From contig JALVRI010000077.1 in NCBI GenBank assembly GCA_027031325.1, positions 1-7,096 of the forward strand: a DNA stretch of 7,096 nucleotides, read 5' to 3'. Below the pieces are notes generated by a model. It did no database searches. It saw nothing but the letters and a program-made list of their open reading frames with translations, and was not told where the DNA came from. How positions within the stretch are numbered: the stretch's first letter is position 1; every line of letters starts with the position of its first letter. This document shows, in pieces, positions 1-6,431 of the stretch. The stretch comes from Desulfobacteraceae bacterium. Its GTDB lineage: Bacteria; Desulfobacterota; Desulfobacteria; Desulfobacterales; Desulfosarcinaceae. The translations under genes were made by a program, and so were the position numbers.

Positions 1-293
1 AGGCTTACGTCGTGGATGTCAGCGGGGGCCAGGTCCTGATCAATCTCGGCAAAAAGCAGGGTGTCATCAACGGCACCCGGTTCGACGTTATCGAAGTCAA
101 ACCCCCGGTCACTTACAAGGGCAAGACTTTCCAGCCCAAGCCCTCGGTTGTGGCCACCCTGGAGGTTTTCAAGGTGGAAGACGAGTTTTCCTATGCCCAC
201 ATCCTGAAAGACCAGCGCCGACCGGTAAACAAAGACGACAAGCTGATTGAGGCCGTGGCCCGGTTGGGAGAGGACGAGACCAAGCTCTGGTAG
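1..293 (+). CDS. C-terminal fragment of a probable exported protein with an FlgT/CsgG-like beta domain (5' end outside window)
   Basis: The reading frame is open from the first bases (codons from position 3, beginning AYVVDVSGG) to TAG at 291-293, so this is the last ~97 residues of a longer protein. The GTG at 12 and the in-frame residues around it are internal to the gene rather than its start. The fragment reads as a small beta-rich domain: a glycine-turn segment (GGQVLINLGKKQGV), then GTRFDVIEV, a short loop with YKGK, and a strand pair VATLEVFKVEDEFSYAHIL. The pattern of 'G-x-V-x-I-N-L-G-x-x-x-G-V-x-x-G-x-x-F-x-V' resembles the C-terminal domain seen in FlgT-like and CsgG-associated envelope proteins. 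That resemblance is from pattern recognition only. No catalytic motif is visible and the N-terminus, where a signal peptide would be, is missing. A terminator follows 20 bases after the stop, so it is the last gene of its transcript. Confidence 0.6.
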   Translation, partial: AYVVDVSGGQVLINLGKKQGVINGTRFDVIEVKPPVTYKGKTFQPKPSVVATLEVFKVEDEFSYAHILKDQRRPVNKDDKLIEAVARLGEDETKLW

Positions 294-313
294 TCAGGGC
301 GGTATTGTGATCG

Positions 314-346
314 AAAGGCCCGGTGCACTTTGGCCGGGCTTTTTTT
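314..346 (+). terminator. Rho-independent terminator after the partial gene
   Basis: The arm AAAGGCCCGG (314-323) pairs with CCGGGCTTTT (334-343), giving ten base pairs including one G-T wobble, with a 10-base loop. A run of seven T (340-346) overlaps the foot of the stem. It lies 20 bases downstream of the TAG stop at 291-293 and in the right orientation to end that gene's transcript. Confidence 0.85.
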
Positions 347-373
347 GGTGGGCCTGAGCCTGCAAGGCATGAA

Positions 374-637
374 TTAACCCGGATTTTGCACTTCAATTAC
401 CTGAGAAAAAGTAATTTTATTGCATTATTACATAGTTAGCATGTGTTTTTCCGTCCATGCCTTCGCCCGAAAGGTGAAGTTCAATTCGTAAAAAAATTCT
501 CATGCATTGGAAGCCGCAAGGGGCTGGCGATTTACCGAATCTGCTTTGTTGGAGGGCAGTTGAAGTACTAGAGCAGGTCTGCCCGCCCTCGGCCTCGCAT
601 CTTCGCCAAATTCGCCAGCTGCAAAATCCGGGTTTAA
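374..637. mobile_element. MITE-like element with 15-bp terminal inverted repeats (copy A)
   Basis: AACCCGGATTTTGCA at 376-390 is the exact reverse complement of TGCAAAATCCGGGTT at 620-634, and each arm is edged on the outside by TTAA (374-377 and 634-637). This could be a target duplication or simply part of the ends. The enclosed ~230 bases hold no convincing gene. The left half is AT-rich (about 395-435), with a small hairpin at 461-479 (CTTCGCC / GGTGAAG, loop CGAAA). The right half is GC-rich and recurs in shortened form at 4455-4503. Size, inverted ends, lack of coding capacity and a second diverged copy in the same window are the usual marks of a non-autonomous transposable element. The parent transposase family cannot be named from the sequence. 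It occupies most of the gap between the upstream terminator and the GTPase pair. Confidence 0.6.
576..629 (+). repeat. Right-arm core of the dispersed repeat, copy A
   Basis: This stretch matches 4455-4503. Both begin GGTCTGCCC, differ in a short GC-rich spacer, then share a block of about 29 bases (GCATCTTCG to GCCAGCTGCAAA) with three substitutions counted by eye, and end in ATCC. It forms the right part of the MITE-like unit, directly inside and overlapping its right inverted repeat. It contains the palindrome CAGCTG. Confidence 0.75.
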
Positions 638-640
638 AGT

Positions 641-668
641 TTGCAAAGCGGTCCCGACAGATTATATT
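641..668 (+). promoter_or_regulatory. Candidate sigma70-type promoter for the GTPase pair
   Basis: TTGCAA (641-646; four of six matches to TTGACA) and TATATT (663-668; five of six matches to TATAAT) are separated by 16 bases. Transcription would start at about 674-676, almost on the ATG at 677, giving a leaderless or nearly leaderless mRNA. This agrees with the absence of a Shine-Dalgarno sequence before that ATG. The -35 box lies immediately outside the right end of the repeat element. This is inference from sequence matching alone. Confidence 0.4.
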
Positions 669-676
669 CTTGGGTC

Positions 677-2653
677 ATGAACGATCCGAACCTTCTTTTG
701 AAGAAGCTGCGCCGGCAATTGCCCCAACTGCTCGATTGCATCAACCCCGGGGCAAGCAAAAACTTGGACACTTGGTGCCGGGTGCTGGATGTCAAGCTGT
801 TGTCCCGGCTGGGACCTGAATTTCCACTGGTGGCAGCCGTCTGCGGGGGTGGATCATCGGGCAAGTCCACCCTGGTAAACAGCCTGGCAGGCGCCCGGGT
901 TTCACCGGTCGGCGGTACCGCCGGCCTCAATCGACGGGTGCTGCTGGTCTTTCATCCCCGCTGGCTCGAATCCGAATTTTTCCTGGCCGGCCTGGAAGAC
1001 AGCCTCGGTGTCCGGATCGGCCGCCTCGAACACCCGGACCAGCTCAGGACCCCCGGCCGTCCGCTTTACGCCGCCCTGGAAAGCATGCCGGCCGGGACGG
1101 TGTTGCTGGACACCCCGGATTTCGATACCGGCGCCCGGGGCATCTACACCAACCGCCAGACCGCCCGCAAGTGGCTGGAAGCAGCCGACCTGCTTATCTA
1201 CGTTTTTACCAATTCCAATTACGCCAACTGCGACAACACCGACTTTTTGAGCCAGGTCCTGACCGGAATCGGAACCCGGCCCTGCCTGCTGGTCTACCGG
1301 GCCTATCCCGGCCTGGAAAACGAGCTGGTGCGCCGGCACGCCGCCCAGGTGGGCCAAAACATCTTCGGCCGCTCGAGCAGGAAGATGGTCTTGGGAGTCT
1401 TCAGGGCCGACGAAGACAATGCCGTGGCCGATGGGAAAAAGCCGGTCTCCATCAGGCCGGTCGAACCGGATCAGGCCGGCATCCGGGAGCGCCTTGAAAA
1501 TATCGACGTCTACGCCTGGCGCCGCCGGGCCGCGGCATCAGCCCTGGCCGACATCCTCTCGCATGCCCGCCAAACGGCTACCCGGGCGGCATCTGAGCTG
1601 GATCTGCTCGACCTTTATCGCAAAGCCCTGGAAGTCCTCCAATCCCGGTGTGTAACCCGGGCCCTGTCCCACTTCCCGACAGACAGGGTTTTGCGCCTTT
1701 TCACCAGCATCTGGCTCCAGAGCGATCCGGCCCACGTGCGCATCATGCGCAAGACCGGCAACCTGGTGGAATGGCCCCTGACCACACTGTCACGGACGGT
1801 AAAGCGTCTCCGGGGAAGCGGCCGCCGGGCTTTCACCGGCGAAGATCCGGACACCGAACGCCGGCAGGTGGAAAACGACCTGCTGCAGGCCGCCGACCAG
1901 CTCGTGCGCGGCGTGACTGCAAAAACGCTGGTGGTGGAGATCCCGGCTGCTTCCGAGCTGGAACGGCTGACAAGAAAGTTTTCCGGCGCCGGCAAAAAAC
2001 CCTTGCAGGAGCGTGACGCTACCGGTCAAAACAACCCTAACAAGGTTCAGGTAAAGTCCGGCAGGTCAGGCGACATCAAAGTCAGGATAGAGCTTCCGGC
2101 CTGCCTGGCCCCCTGGCACAGGGAGGTCGCCGCCATCGACCGGGAAAGACTAAACCGGCATCTGGCGGCCGCCCGGGATGAAATCCTGCAGCCTTCCGAG
2201 CAACTGGAATCCGAACTGCGCAAGCTGGCCGGTGATCTGCGCAGCCGGATGGGCCTCTTGGCCCAGTTGCGCCAGACAGCAGCCGCCCTGCTGAACGTTT
2301 TGCCGGCCACAGCGGCCGTCACCTATATCATTTCCACCGGTGACCCGGTTGGTGCCGCCGCCCTGAAGGTCAAGCTGACCGGCCTTTTCGGCCTCCATGA
2401 CCTTTATGCCCTGATCGCCATCCCGGCAACCTCCGGACTTAAAAAGGCCGACCGGGATCAGTTGCGCCAGGTACTGGAACCTGTGGCCCGCAGCTGGCTC
2501 GAAAACAGGCTGAAGCTGGTGGAAAACCTGTTTTTCCGGGAGATAACCGCCAAAATCCTCCCAGCCGCAGATAAAATCCAGCGTGAGGGACGCCGGCTGC
2601 TTGAAGAGGTGGAAACCATCCTGGCCGAGCTGGAAAACGAAAGGACACCATGA
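677..2653 (+). CDS. Dynamin-like/large P-loop GTPase with degenerate G4 motif (first of a pair)
   Basis: This 658-residue protein is a probable membrane-remodelling or membrane-associated GTPase of the bacterial dynamin-like type; its function is unknown. About 56 residues precede the P-loop GGGSSGKST (57-65). A possible switch I threonine lies near 81, and the G3 motif DTPD is at 145-148 after hydrophobic TVLL. Where the next gene has NKCD, this protein reads VYRAYP (about 206-211), so the guanine-specificity motif is missing although the surrounding strands align (AADLLIYVF here, ISDVLICVF there). The C-terminal two thirds is mostly helical and charged, with a hydrophilic linker at about 436-466 and two moderately hydrophobic stretches (about 533-552 and 567-586) that could be a membrane-insertion hairpin. 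A helical tail ends in ELENERTP. ATG 677 is chosen because it follows a candidate promoter and gives a sensible N-terminus. The in-frame TTG at 641 would overlap that promoter and has no ribosome binding site. Its stop overlaps the next start. It may bind nucleotide weakly or act as a regulatory partner. An ordinary TRAFAC GTPase outside the dynamin family remains possible. Confidence 0.8.
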   Translation: MNDPNLLLKKLRRQLPQLLDCINPGASKNLDTWCRVLDVKLLSRLGPEFPLVAAVCGGGSSGKSTLVNSLAGARVSPVGGTAGLNRRVLLVFHPRWLESEFFLAGLEDSLGVRIGRLEHPDQLRTPGRPLYAALESMPAGTVLLDTPDFDTGARGIYTNRQTARKWLEAADLLIYVFTNSNYANCDNTDFLSQVLTGIGTRPCLLVYRAYPGLENELVRRHAAQVGQNIFGRSSRKMVLGVFRADEDNAVADGKKPVSIRPVEPDQAGIRERLENIDVYAWRRRAAASALADILSHARQTATRAASELDLLDLYRKALEVLQSRCVTRALSHFPTDRVLRLFTSIWLQSDPAHVRIMRKTGNLVEWPLTTLSRTVKRLRGSGRRAFTGEDPDTERRQVENDLLQAADQLVRGVTAKTLVVEIPAASELERLTRKFSGAGKKPLQERDATGQNNPNKVQVKSGRSGDIKVRIELPACLAPWHREVAAIDRERLNRHLAAARDEILQPSEQLESELRKLAGDLRSRMGLLAQLRQTAAALLNVLPATAAVTYIISTGDPVGAAALKVKLTGLFGLHDLYALIAIPATSGLKKADRDQLRQVLEPVARSWLENRLKLVENLFFREITAKILPAADKIQREGRRLLEEVETILAELENERTP

Positions 2654-4434
2654 TCTCCGGTAAAAAACGCCGCCGACTCGAGGCCGCCGCCCAACTTGCC
2701 CGCCTGCAGGAAGATTGCAACCGGATGCGCCGGCAGCTAAGGGAGCTCGACCTCTGGCTACCGGCAACCGGCCTCCAGCGCCAGGCCGACCAAATCATCC
2801 AATGGCTGGAAGTCATCGATCAGCGGTTGGACCTCCCTCTGGTTGTGACTCTGGTGGGACCCACGGGGGCCGGCAAATCGACCCTTTTCAACGCCCTGGC
2901 CGGAAAGGATGAATTGTCGCCCACAGGCTACGAGCGGCCTACCACCCGCAAGATCAAGGTCTTGTGCCGCCGGGCCGAAGACGCCGCCGCCGTCCTGGGG
3001 CCAGACCGGCAGGCGGCCTGGGATGTCATTTCCGCCAAAGGTTCCTTTCCCGACCAGGTGATCCTGATGGATACACCGGATACCGATTCGGTGGCGGCCT
3101 CCGGTCACCTAGAACTCATAAAACGGGCCATTGCCATCTCGGACGTGCTGATCTGTGTTTTTGACGCCGAAAACCCCAAGCGCCGGGATCATGCCGACTT
3201 CCTGGCACCCTGGATAAACCTTTTTTCGGGCACCAGCCTGGTGGTCGTGCTCAACAAATGCGACCGCCAGGATCAGACCGAGCTTACCGAAAGTATCCTT
3301 CCCGGTTTCCGACACTACCTGGAAGAAGCTTGGCAGGTACCGGTGGACCGGCTCCTGGCCGTAAGCGCCCGCAGCCACCTCAAAGACCCGGCCTGGGAGC
3401 CGGGATTGCGTCCTCGCCACGCTCAGGACCAGTTCGAACAACTTCATCAACTGGTTTGGGGCAACCTGGCCCGGCCCTTGTCGGCCGTCCGGACCCGCCT
3501 GGCAAACGCCAGGCACCTGCGGGATTACCTGGCCACAGCAATCCGGCAAGAGGCGGACAAGGCACGCAAGCAACTGGCAAAGGCCCTGGAAGATGCCGGC
3601 AGCCTGGAATCCATGGCCCTGGGACACTCCCTTGACGCCCTGGCAAGCGATGCCGAATCCCTGACCCAGGGAACCCGCATCCGGCTATACCAGCTGCTTG
3701 CCAGGGGGTGGGTCGGACCGGTGGGTTGGATCGTGGCCATATGGTCACGCTTGCTAATCTTTGGAGCCGGAGCGATATCGCTCCTGCGCCCGGGCCGGCC
3801 CTTCCAGCAGGCGGCCGGTCTGGTTGGAGCCTTGCGTCACCGGGCTGCCAGCAAGGAAAAATCGGCCCGGGCCGCTGATCCGGAAGTGGCCACCGCAGCC
3901 TTGCAGGCTTTCCGTTCAACAGTATTGCGGCGCTGGCCACAGACAGCCGATTTACTTGTTGAAGCTGGTTTCGATCCCCGGGTGCGAGACCCGGAACCGG
4001 TGATCGGAGCGGCAACCAAGCTGGCCGAAACCATATCCGGGGCATGGATAGTAGCCCTGGACCAGAGGCTCCAGAAAGCAGCCGCCAGGCTTCAAAATGG
4101 ATTGCTCCAATTCATTCTCAACCTGCCTCCGCTGGTGGCCCTGGTATGGGCCGGCTGGTTGACGCTGCTACATTTCGTCAAGGGGTCCTACCTGGCGGCC
4201 GATTTTTTCATCCATTTCCTGGCCGTGGAAATAATCCTGGTGCTGGCCGGATTCTTCATCATTCAAATGGCGGTCCAGTTCACGGTCCGCAAGGGCCGCC
4301 TCCAGCGCCAGGCTTTTGCCAGGCTGCAGTCGGAAAGCGGACGCCCGGGCGTCTTCGACAGTTTGGAAGTCATCCGGCAGGCCACGATCGTAAGAAAACT
4401 TGTAAACGATTACCGTGAATTCGAGCCTGATTGA
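2650..4434 (+). CDS. Dynamin-like GTPase with C-terminal membrane segments (second of a pair)
   Basis: This 594-residue GTPase carries a full set of nucleotide-binding motifs: G1 GPTGAGKST (70-78), probable G2 threonines in ERPTTRK (about 98-99), G3 DTPD (141-144), G4 NKCD (202-205) and G5 SAR (239-241). A basic, helical N-terminus (GKKRRRLEAAAQL) precedes the G domain. After it come long helices rich in A, L, R and E (about 270-345), as in the helical-bundle regions of dynamin-like proteins. Hydrophobic segments lie at about 353-378, 486-509 and 516-543, and the last two probably form a transmembrane hairpin with a basic exit (TVRKGRLQRQ). It should sit on the inner membrane with the G domain in the cytoplasm. 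The ATG overlaps the previous stop as ATGA, with GAAAGGA (2639-2645) four bases upstream, so the pair is translationally coupled and probably made in fixed ratio. It aligns with the first protein across the G domain. The target membrane process is unknown. The TGA stop shares its last base with the start of the downstream repeat. Confidence 0.85.
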   Translation: MISGKKRRRLEAAAQLARLQEDCNRMRRQLRELDLWLPATGLQRQADQIIQWLEVIDQRLDLPLVVTLVGPTGAGKSTLFNALAGKDELSPTGYERPTTRKIKVLCRRAEDAAAVLGPDRQAAWDVISAKGSFPDQVILMDTPDTDSVAASGHLELIKRAIAISDVLICVFDAENPKRRDHADFLAPWINLFSGTSLVVVLNKCDRQDQTELTESILPGFRHYLEEAWQVPVDRLLAVSARSHLKDPAWEPGLRPRHAQDQFEQLHQLVWGNLARPLSAVRTRLANARHLRDYLATAIRQEADKARKQLAKALEDAGSLESMALGHSLDALASDAESLTQGTRIRLYQLLARGWVGPVGWIVAIWSRLLIFGAGAISLLRPGRPFQQAAGLVGALRHRAASKEKSARAADPEVATAALQAFRSTVLRRWPQTADLLVEAGFDPRVRDPEPVIGAATKLAETISGAWIVALDQRLQKAAARLQNGLLQFILNLPPLVALVWAGWLTLLHFVKGSYLAADFFIHFLAVEIILVLAGFFIIQMAVQFTVRKGRLQRQAFARLQSESGRPGVFDSLEVIRQATIVRKLVNDYREFEPD

Positions 4435-4506
4435 ACCCGGATTAGGCACTGGCCGGTCTGCCCCCCGGTGCGCATCTTCGTCAAACTTGCCAGCTGCAAA
4501 TCCAGG
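4434..4506 (+). repeat. Shortened second copy of the dispersed repeat (copy B) in a convergent gap
   Basis: The left end AACCCGGATT (4434-4443) equals the first ten bases of the inverted-repeat end at 376. After only eleven more bases it continues with GGTCTGCCCCCC (4455) and the core GCATCTTCG...GCCAGCTGCAAA (4472-4500), ending ATCCAGG where copy A ends ATCCGGG. Compared with copy A, about 190 internal bases are absent, the right inverted repeat is decayed and no TTAA edges remain. Orientation is the same as copy A. It fills nearly the whole gap between the convergent genes. A weak stem (GCACTGG 4446-4452 with CCGGTGC 4465-4471) lies inside it but has no T-run. Confidence 0.7.
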
Positions 4507-4519
4507 CGCAACGGGCTGA

Positions 4520-5356
4520 TCAGGTCCCGGCCGGACTTGTGCGCCGGGCAAGCTCCGCCATCAATTTACGGGTCCGTTCGCCCGGCCTTGCCTTGCCGAT
4601 GAGAGTGTCATCCACCTGAACCACCGGCACCAGTCCCTTGTTGGTGCCGGTGATGAACACCTCGTCTGCCGCCAGCAGCTCCCGGCGGGAAAGATCTCTC
4701 ACCTGGACCTGGTAGATTTCCCTGGCCAGATCGAGGACCACCTTGCGGGTAATGCCGGACAAAATACCTTTGCCCGGTGTCACCAGGGTATCTCCCAGGA
4801 AGACGAAAATATTGCTGGTAGCTCCCTCCAGCACGTTGTCGCGGTCATCGACGTAAATGGCCTCTATGGCACCATTTGCCTTGGCACGCGAAAGGGCCAT
4901 GGCCGCGGGCAGGTAATCGATACTCTTGGCGTCCGGGATATGGCGAACAGATGCCATCGTAATCACTTTGACACCTTTTTGGTACCACCAGGAGGGAAGC
5001 TGGGGCAGGGGGGTCACCAGGACTATGAGACGCGGGTTTCCCTGGTGGGTCATGAAGTCGGGGCTCGATCCGCCCGTGATCACCATCCTGATATTGGCTT
5101 CGGCCAGCTTGTTGCGTTCCAGGGTTTCGAGGACGATCCGGCGGATGTCATCCTCGCTCCAGGGCAACTCGAGCTTTATCTTGCGGGCCGAATTGATCAG
5201 CCTGGCAATATGTTCATCCAAAAACAACGGCTTGCCATCGTAGGTGCGTAACAGGTCGAAAACACCGATCCCCCTCAAAAGCGCCAGGTCATCGACCGGA
5301 ATCACCGCCTGGTCGGCAGGCACGAATTTTCCATCTACGTAATATATGGGCTGCAC
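4520..5356 (-). CDS. Class IV PLP-dependent aminotransferase (branched-chain or D-amino acid type)
   Basis: This 278-residue protein is a fold-type IV PLP enzyme that should move an amino group between an amino acid and a 2-oxo acid in the cytoplasm. Family landmarks appear in order. The N-terminal strand YYVDGKFVP is followed by LLRGIGVFDLLRTYDGKP (about 26-43), typical of the IlvE/Dat group, and LDEHIARL (46-53). The Schiff-base lysine is K144 in DAKSIDYLP, and the PLP-contacting glutamate is E177 in LEGATSN. GILSGITR (197-204) forms the phosphate-binding turn and FITGTNKGLVPV closes the site. Length fits the family. The start is GTG (5354-5356), fixed by a strong GAGGAGG four bases upstream. 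It lies 19 bases after rlmN and is probably the last gene of the nadA-rlmN operon. Substrate cannot be told from sequence: branched-chain aminotransferase, D-amino acid aminotransferase and aminodeoxychorismate lyase share this fold and these motifs. Confidence 0.9.
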   Translation of the reverse strand: MQPIYYVDGKFVPADQAVIPVDDLALLRGIGVFDLLRTYDGKPLFLDEHIARLINSARKIKLELPWSEDDIRRIVLETLERNKLAEANIRMVITGGSSPDFMTHQGNPRLIVLVTPLPQLPSWWYQKGVKVITMASVRHIPDAKSIDYLPAAMALSRAKANGAIEAIYVDDRDNVLEGATSNIFVFLGDTLVTPGKGILSGITRKVVLDLAREIYQVQVRDLSRRELLAADEVFITGTNKGLVPVVQVDDTLIGKARPGERTRKLMAELARRTSPAGT

Positions 5357-5360
5357 AGTG

Positions 5361-5367
5361 CCTCCTC
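5361..5367 (-). promoter_or_regulatory. Ribosome binding site that sets the GTG start of the aminotransferase
   Basis: The minus strand reads GAGGAGG here, a near-perfect Shine-Dalgarno sequence, four bases before GTG (5356-5354). It lies in the 19-base gap after the rlmN stop and is the only good site nearby, so it supports the GTG start and separate translation initiation within a shared transcript. Confidence 0.8.
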
Positions 5368-5375
5368 GTACAGGA

Positions 5376-6428
5376 TCAGCAGACAGCCGTGGCAGCCGGC
5401 CGGCCCAACTGTCCGCAAGCGGCCAGGATACCGCGCCCCTTGGAAGACCTCACCCTGACGAAAATTCCATTTTCAACCAGGGTTTGTCGAAAAGCCTCCA
5501 AGACCTTGGCCGGCGGCGGTCTGAAGCTTCCCCGGGGGTCGGGATTACATGCAATCAGGTTGACCTTGGCCGGCAGATAGCGCACCAGGTCGGCCAGTTG
5601 GTCGGCGTGCTCCCGACTGTCATTCACGCCTTCGATCAGGACATACTCGATCAGGATATGCCCCTTGGGCGGCAGGGGATAAGCCTGCAAGGCCCGGATG
5701 AGCTCCCGGAGCCGGTGGCGGCGGTTTAGCGGCATAAGATAAGAGCGCAAATCATCTTCGGGGGCATTCAGGGAAACCGCCAGCTTGAGGGGGCTCAAAC
5801 CCTCGGCTGCAAGGGCGTAAATTCCGTCCACCAGACCGGCGGTTGAAACTGTCATCCGTCCCTTGGCGATATTGAGACCCCGCTGATCCTCCAGTACCTT
5901 TACCGCCTTTACGAAATTGTCGAAATTGTCCAGCGGTTCGCCCATGCCCATGAACACCAGGTTGCGGATCTCGTATCCCAACCAGGTCTTGGCAGCCAGG
6001 ACCTGACCCACGATTTCCCCTGCCTCCAGGTTGCGGACAAAACCCATCTGTCCGGTGCGGCAAAAGCGGCAACCCATCCGGCAGCCGGCCTGGGTCGAAA
6101 CACAGAGGGTAAAATGGGTCGCCATGGGGATTATGACCGACTCTATCCGGACCCCGTCCGCCAGCCGGAAGACCATCTTGGTCACACCATCTTCACTTAC
6201 CTTGTCGGCAAGTTCCGGCAGCCTGAAGCGGATCTCTTTTTTGACCCTCTTGGCCAGGTCGCCTGACAAGGAGAACTGCTCCAGCTCCTCCGGGGCGAGC
6301 CGGCCCTGGCGGAAAACCTGGCGATAAAGGGCCGCCGCATGATAAACGCCCTTTCCGAACCGGCCGGCCATCCAGGTCACCAGATCCTGGAAACAGGCCT
6401 CGAGCATATCAAATGCCTGCAAATCCAT
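5376..6428 (-). CDS. rlmN: Dual-specificity 23S rRNA (A2503)-C2 / tRNA A37-C2 methyltransferase RlmN, radical SAM
   Basis: This 350-residue radical-SAM enzyme should methylate C2 of A2503 in 23S rRNA and, in many bacteria, A37 of some tRNAs. The CX3CX2C cluster motif is C116, C120 and C123 (GCRMGCRFC), binding a 4Fe-4S cluster with SAM. Two further cysteines match the catalytic pair known from E. coli RlmN (C118 and C355): C109 in LCVSTQAG and C338 in LAACGQL. The SAM-site motif GMGEP is at 161-165, the VSTAG strand at 194-198, SLNAP at 219-223 and the CNP asparagine at 295. The N-terminal ~100 residues match the helical RNA-binding accessory region, somewhat shorter than in E. coli. Some positions are less usual (CRTGQMGF after the cluster, RSSKGRGI before the catalytic cysteine), so a divergent RlmN/Cfr-family paralogue is the main alternative, though RNL after the cluster favours RlmN. 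The ATG follows the nadA stop by three bases with a weak GAG-type ribosome site, implying coupling to nadA. Confidence 0.88.
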   Translation of the reverse strand: MDLQAFDMLEACFQDLVTWMAGRFGKGVYHAAALYRQVFRQGRLAPEELEQFSLSGDLAKRVKKEIRFRLPELADKVSEDGVTKMVFRLADGVRIESVIIPMATHFTLCVSTQAGCRMGCRFCRTGQMGFVRNLEAGEIVGQVLAAKTWLGYEIRNLVFMGMGEPLDNFDNFVKAVKVLEDQRGLNIAKGRMTVSTAGLVDGIYALAAEGLSPLKLAVSLNAPEDDLRSYLMPLNRRHRLRELIRALQAYPLPPKGHILIEYVLIEGVNDSREHADQLADLVRYLPAKVNLIACNPDPRGSFRPPPAKVLEAFRQTLVENGIFVRVRSSKGRGILAACGQLGRPAATAVC

Positions 6429-6431
6429 CTC

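Noticed and set aside
411..431. GTAAT / ATTAC inverted repeat as an operator
   Set aside because: The arms are only five bases in AT-rich DNA inside the repeat element, far from the candidate promoter; it is likely chance or part of the element.
641..676. Upstream TTG start adding 12 residues to the first GTPase
   Set aside because: It has no ribosome binding site, and the added codons overlap a plausible promoter; ATG 677 is simpler.
502..819. 105-codon plus-strand frame crossing the repeat element and the start of the first GTPase
   Set aside because: It overlaps the GTPase N-terminus in another frame, starts inside the MITE-like unit, lacks a ribosome binding site and has no recognisable protein pattern.
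2150..2767. 205-codon minus-strand frame opposite the two GTPase genes
   Set aside because: Long open antisense frames are common in GC-rich coding DNA. The translation is low in recognisable motifs and the opposite strand carries clear GTPase motifs.
3380..4045. 221-codon minus-strand frame rich in P, G and R opposite the second GTPase
   Set aside because: Its composition is typical of an antisense shadow, and the plus-strand frame is supported by NKCD, SAR and membrane segments in the surrounding protein.
4446..4471. Possible bidirectional terminator in the convergent gap
   Set aside because: The stem is only seven pairs with a wobble, the loop is 12 bases and no T-run follows on either strand.
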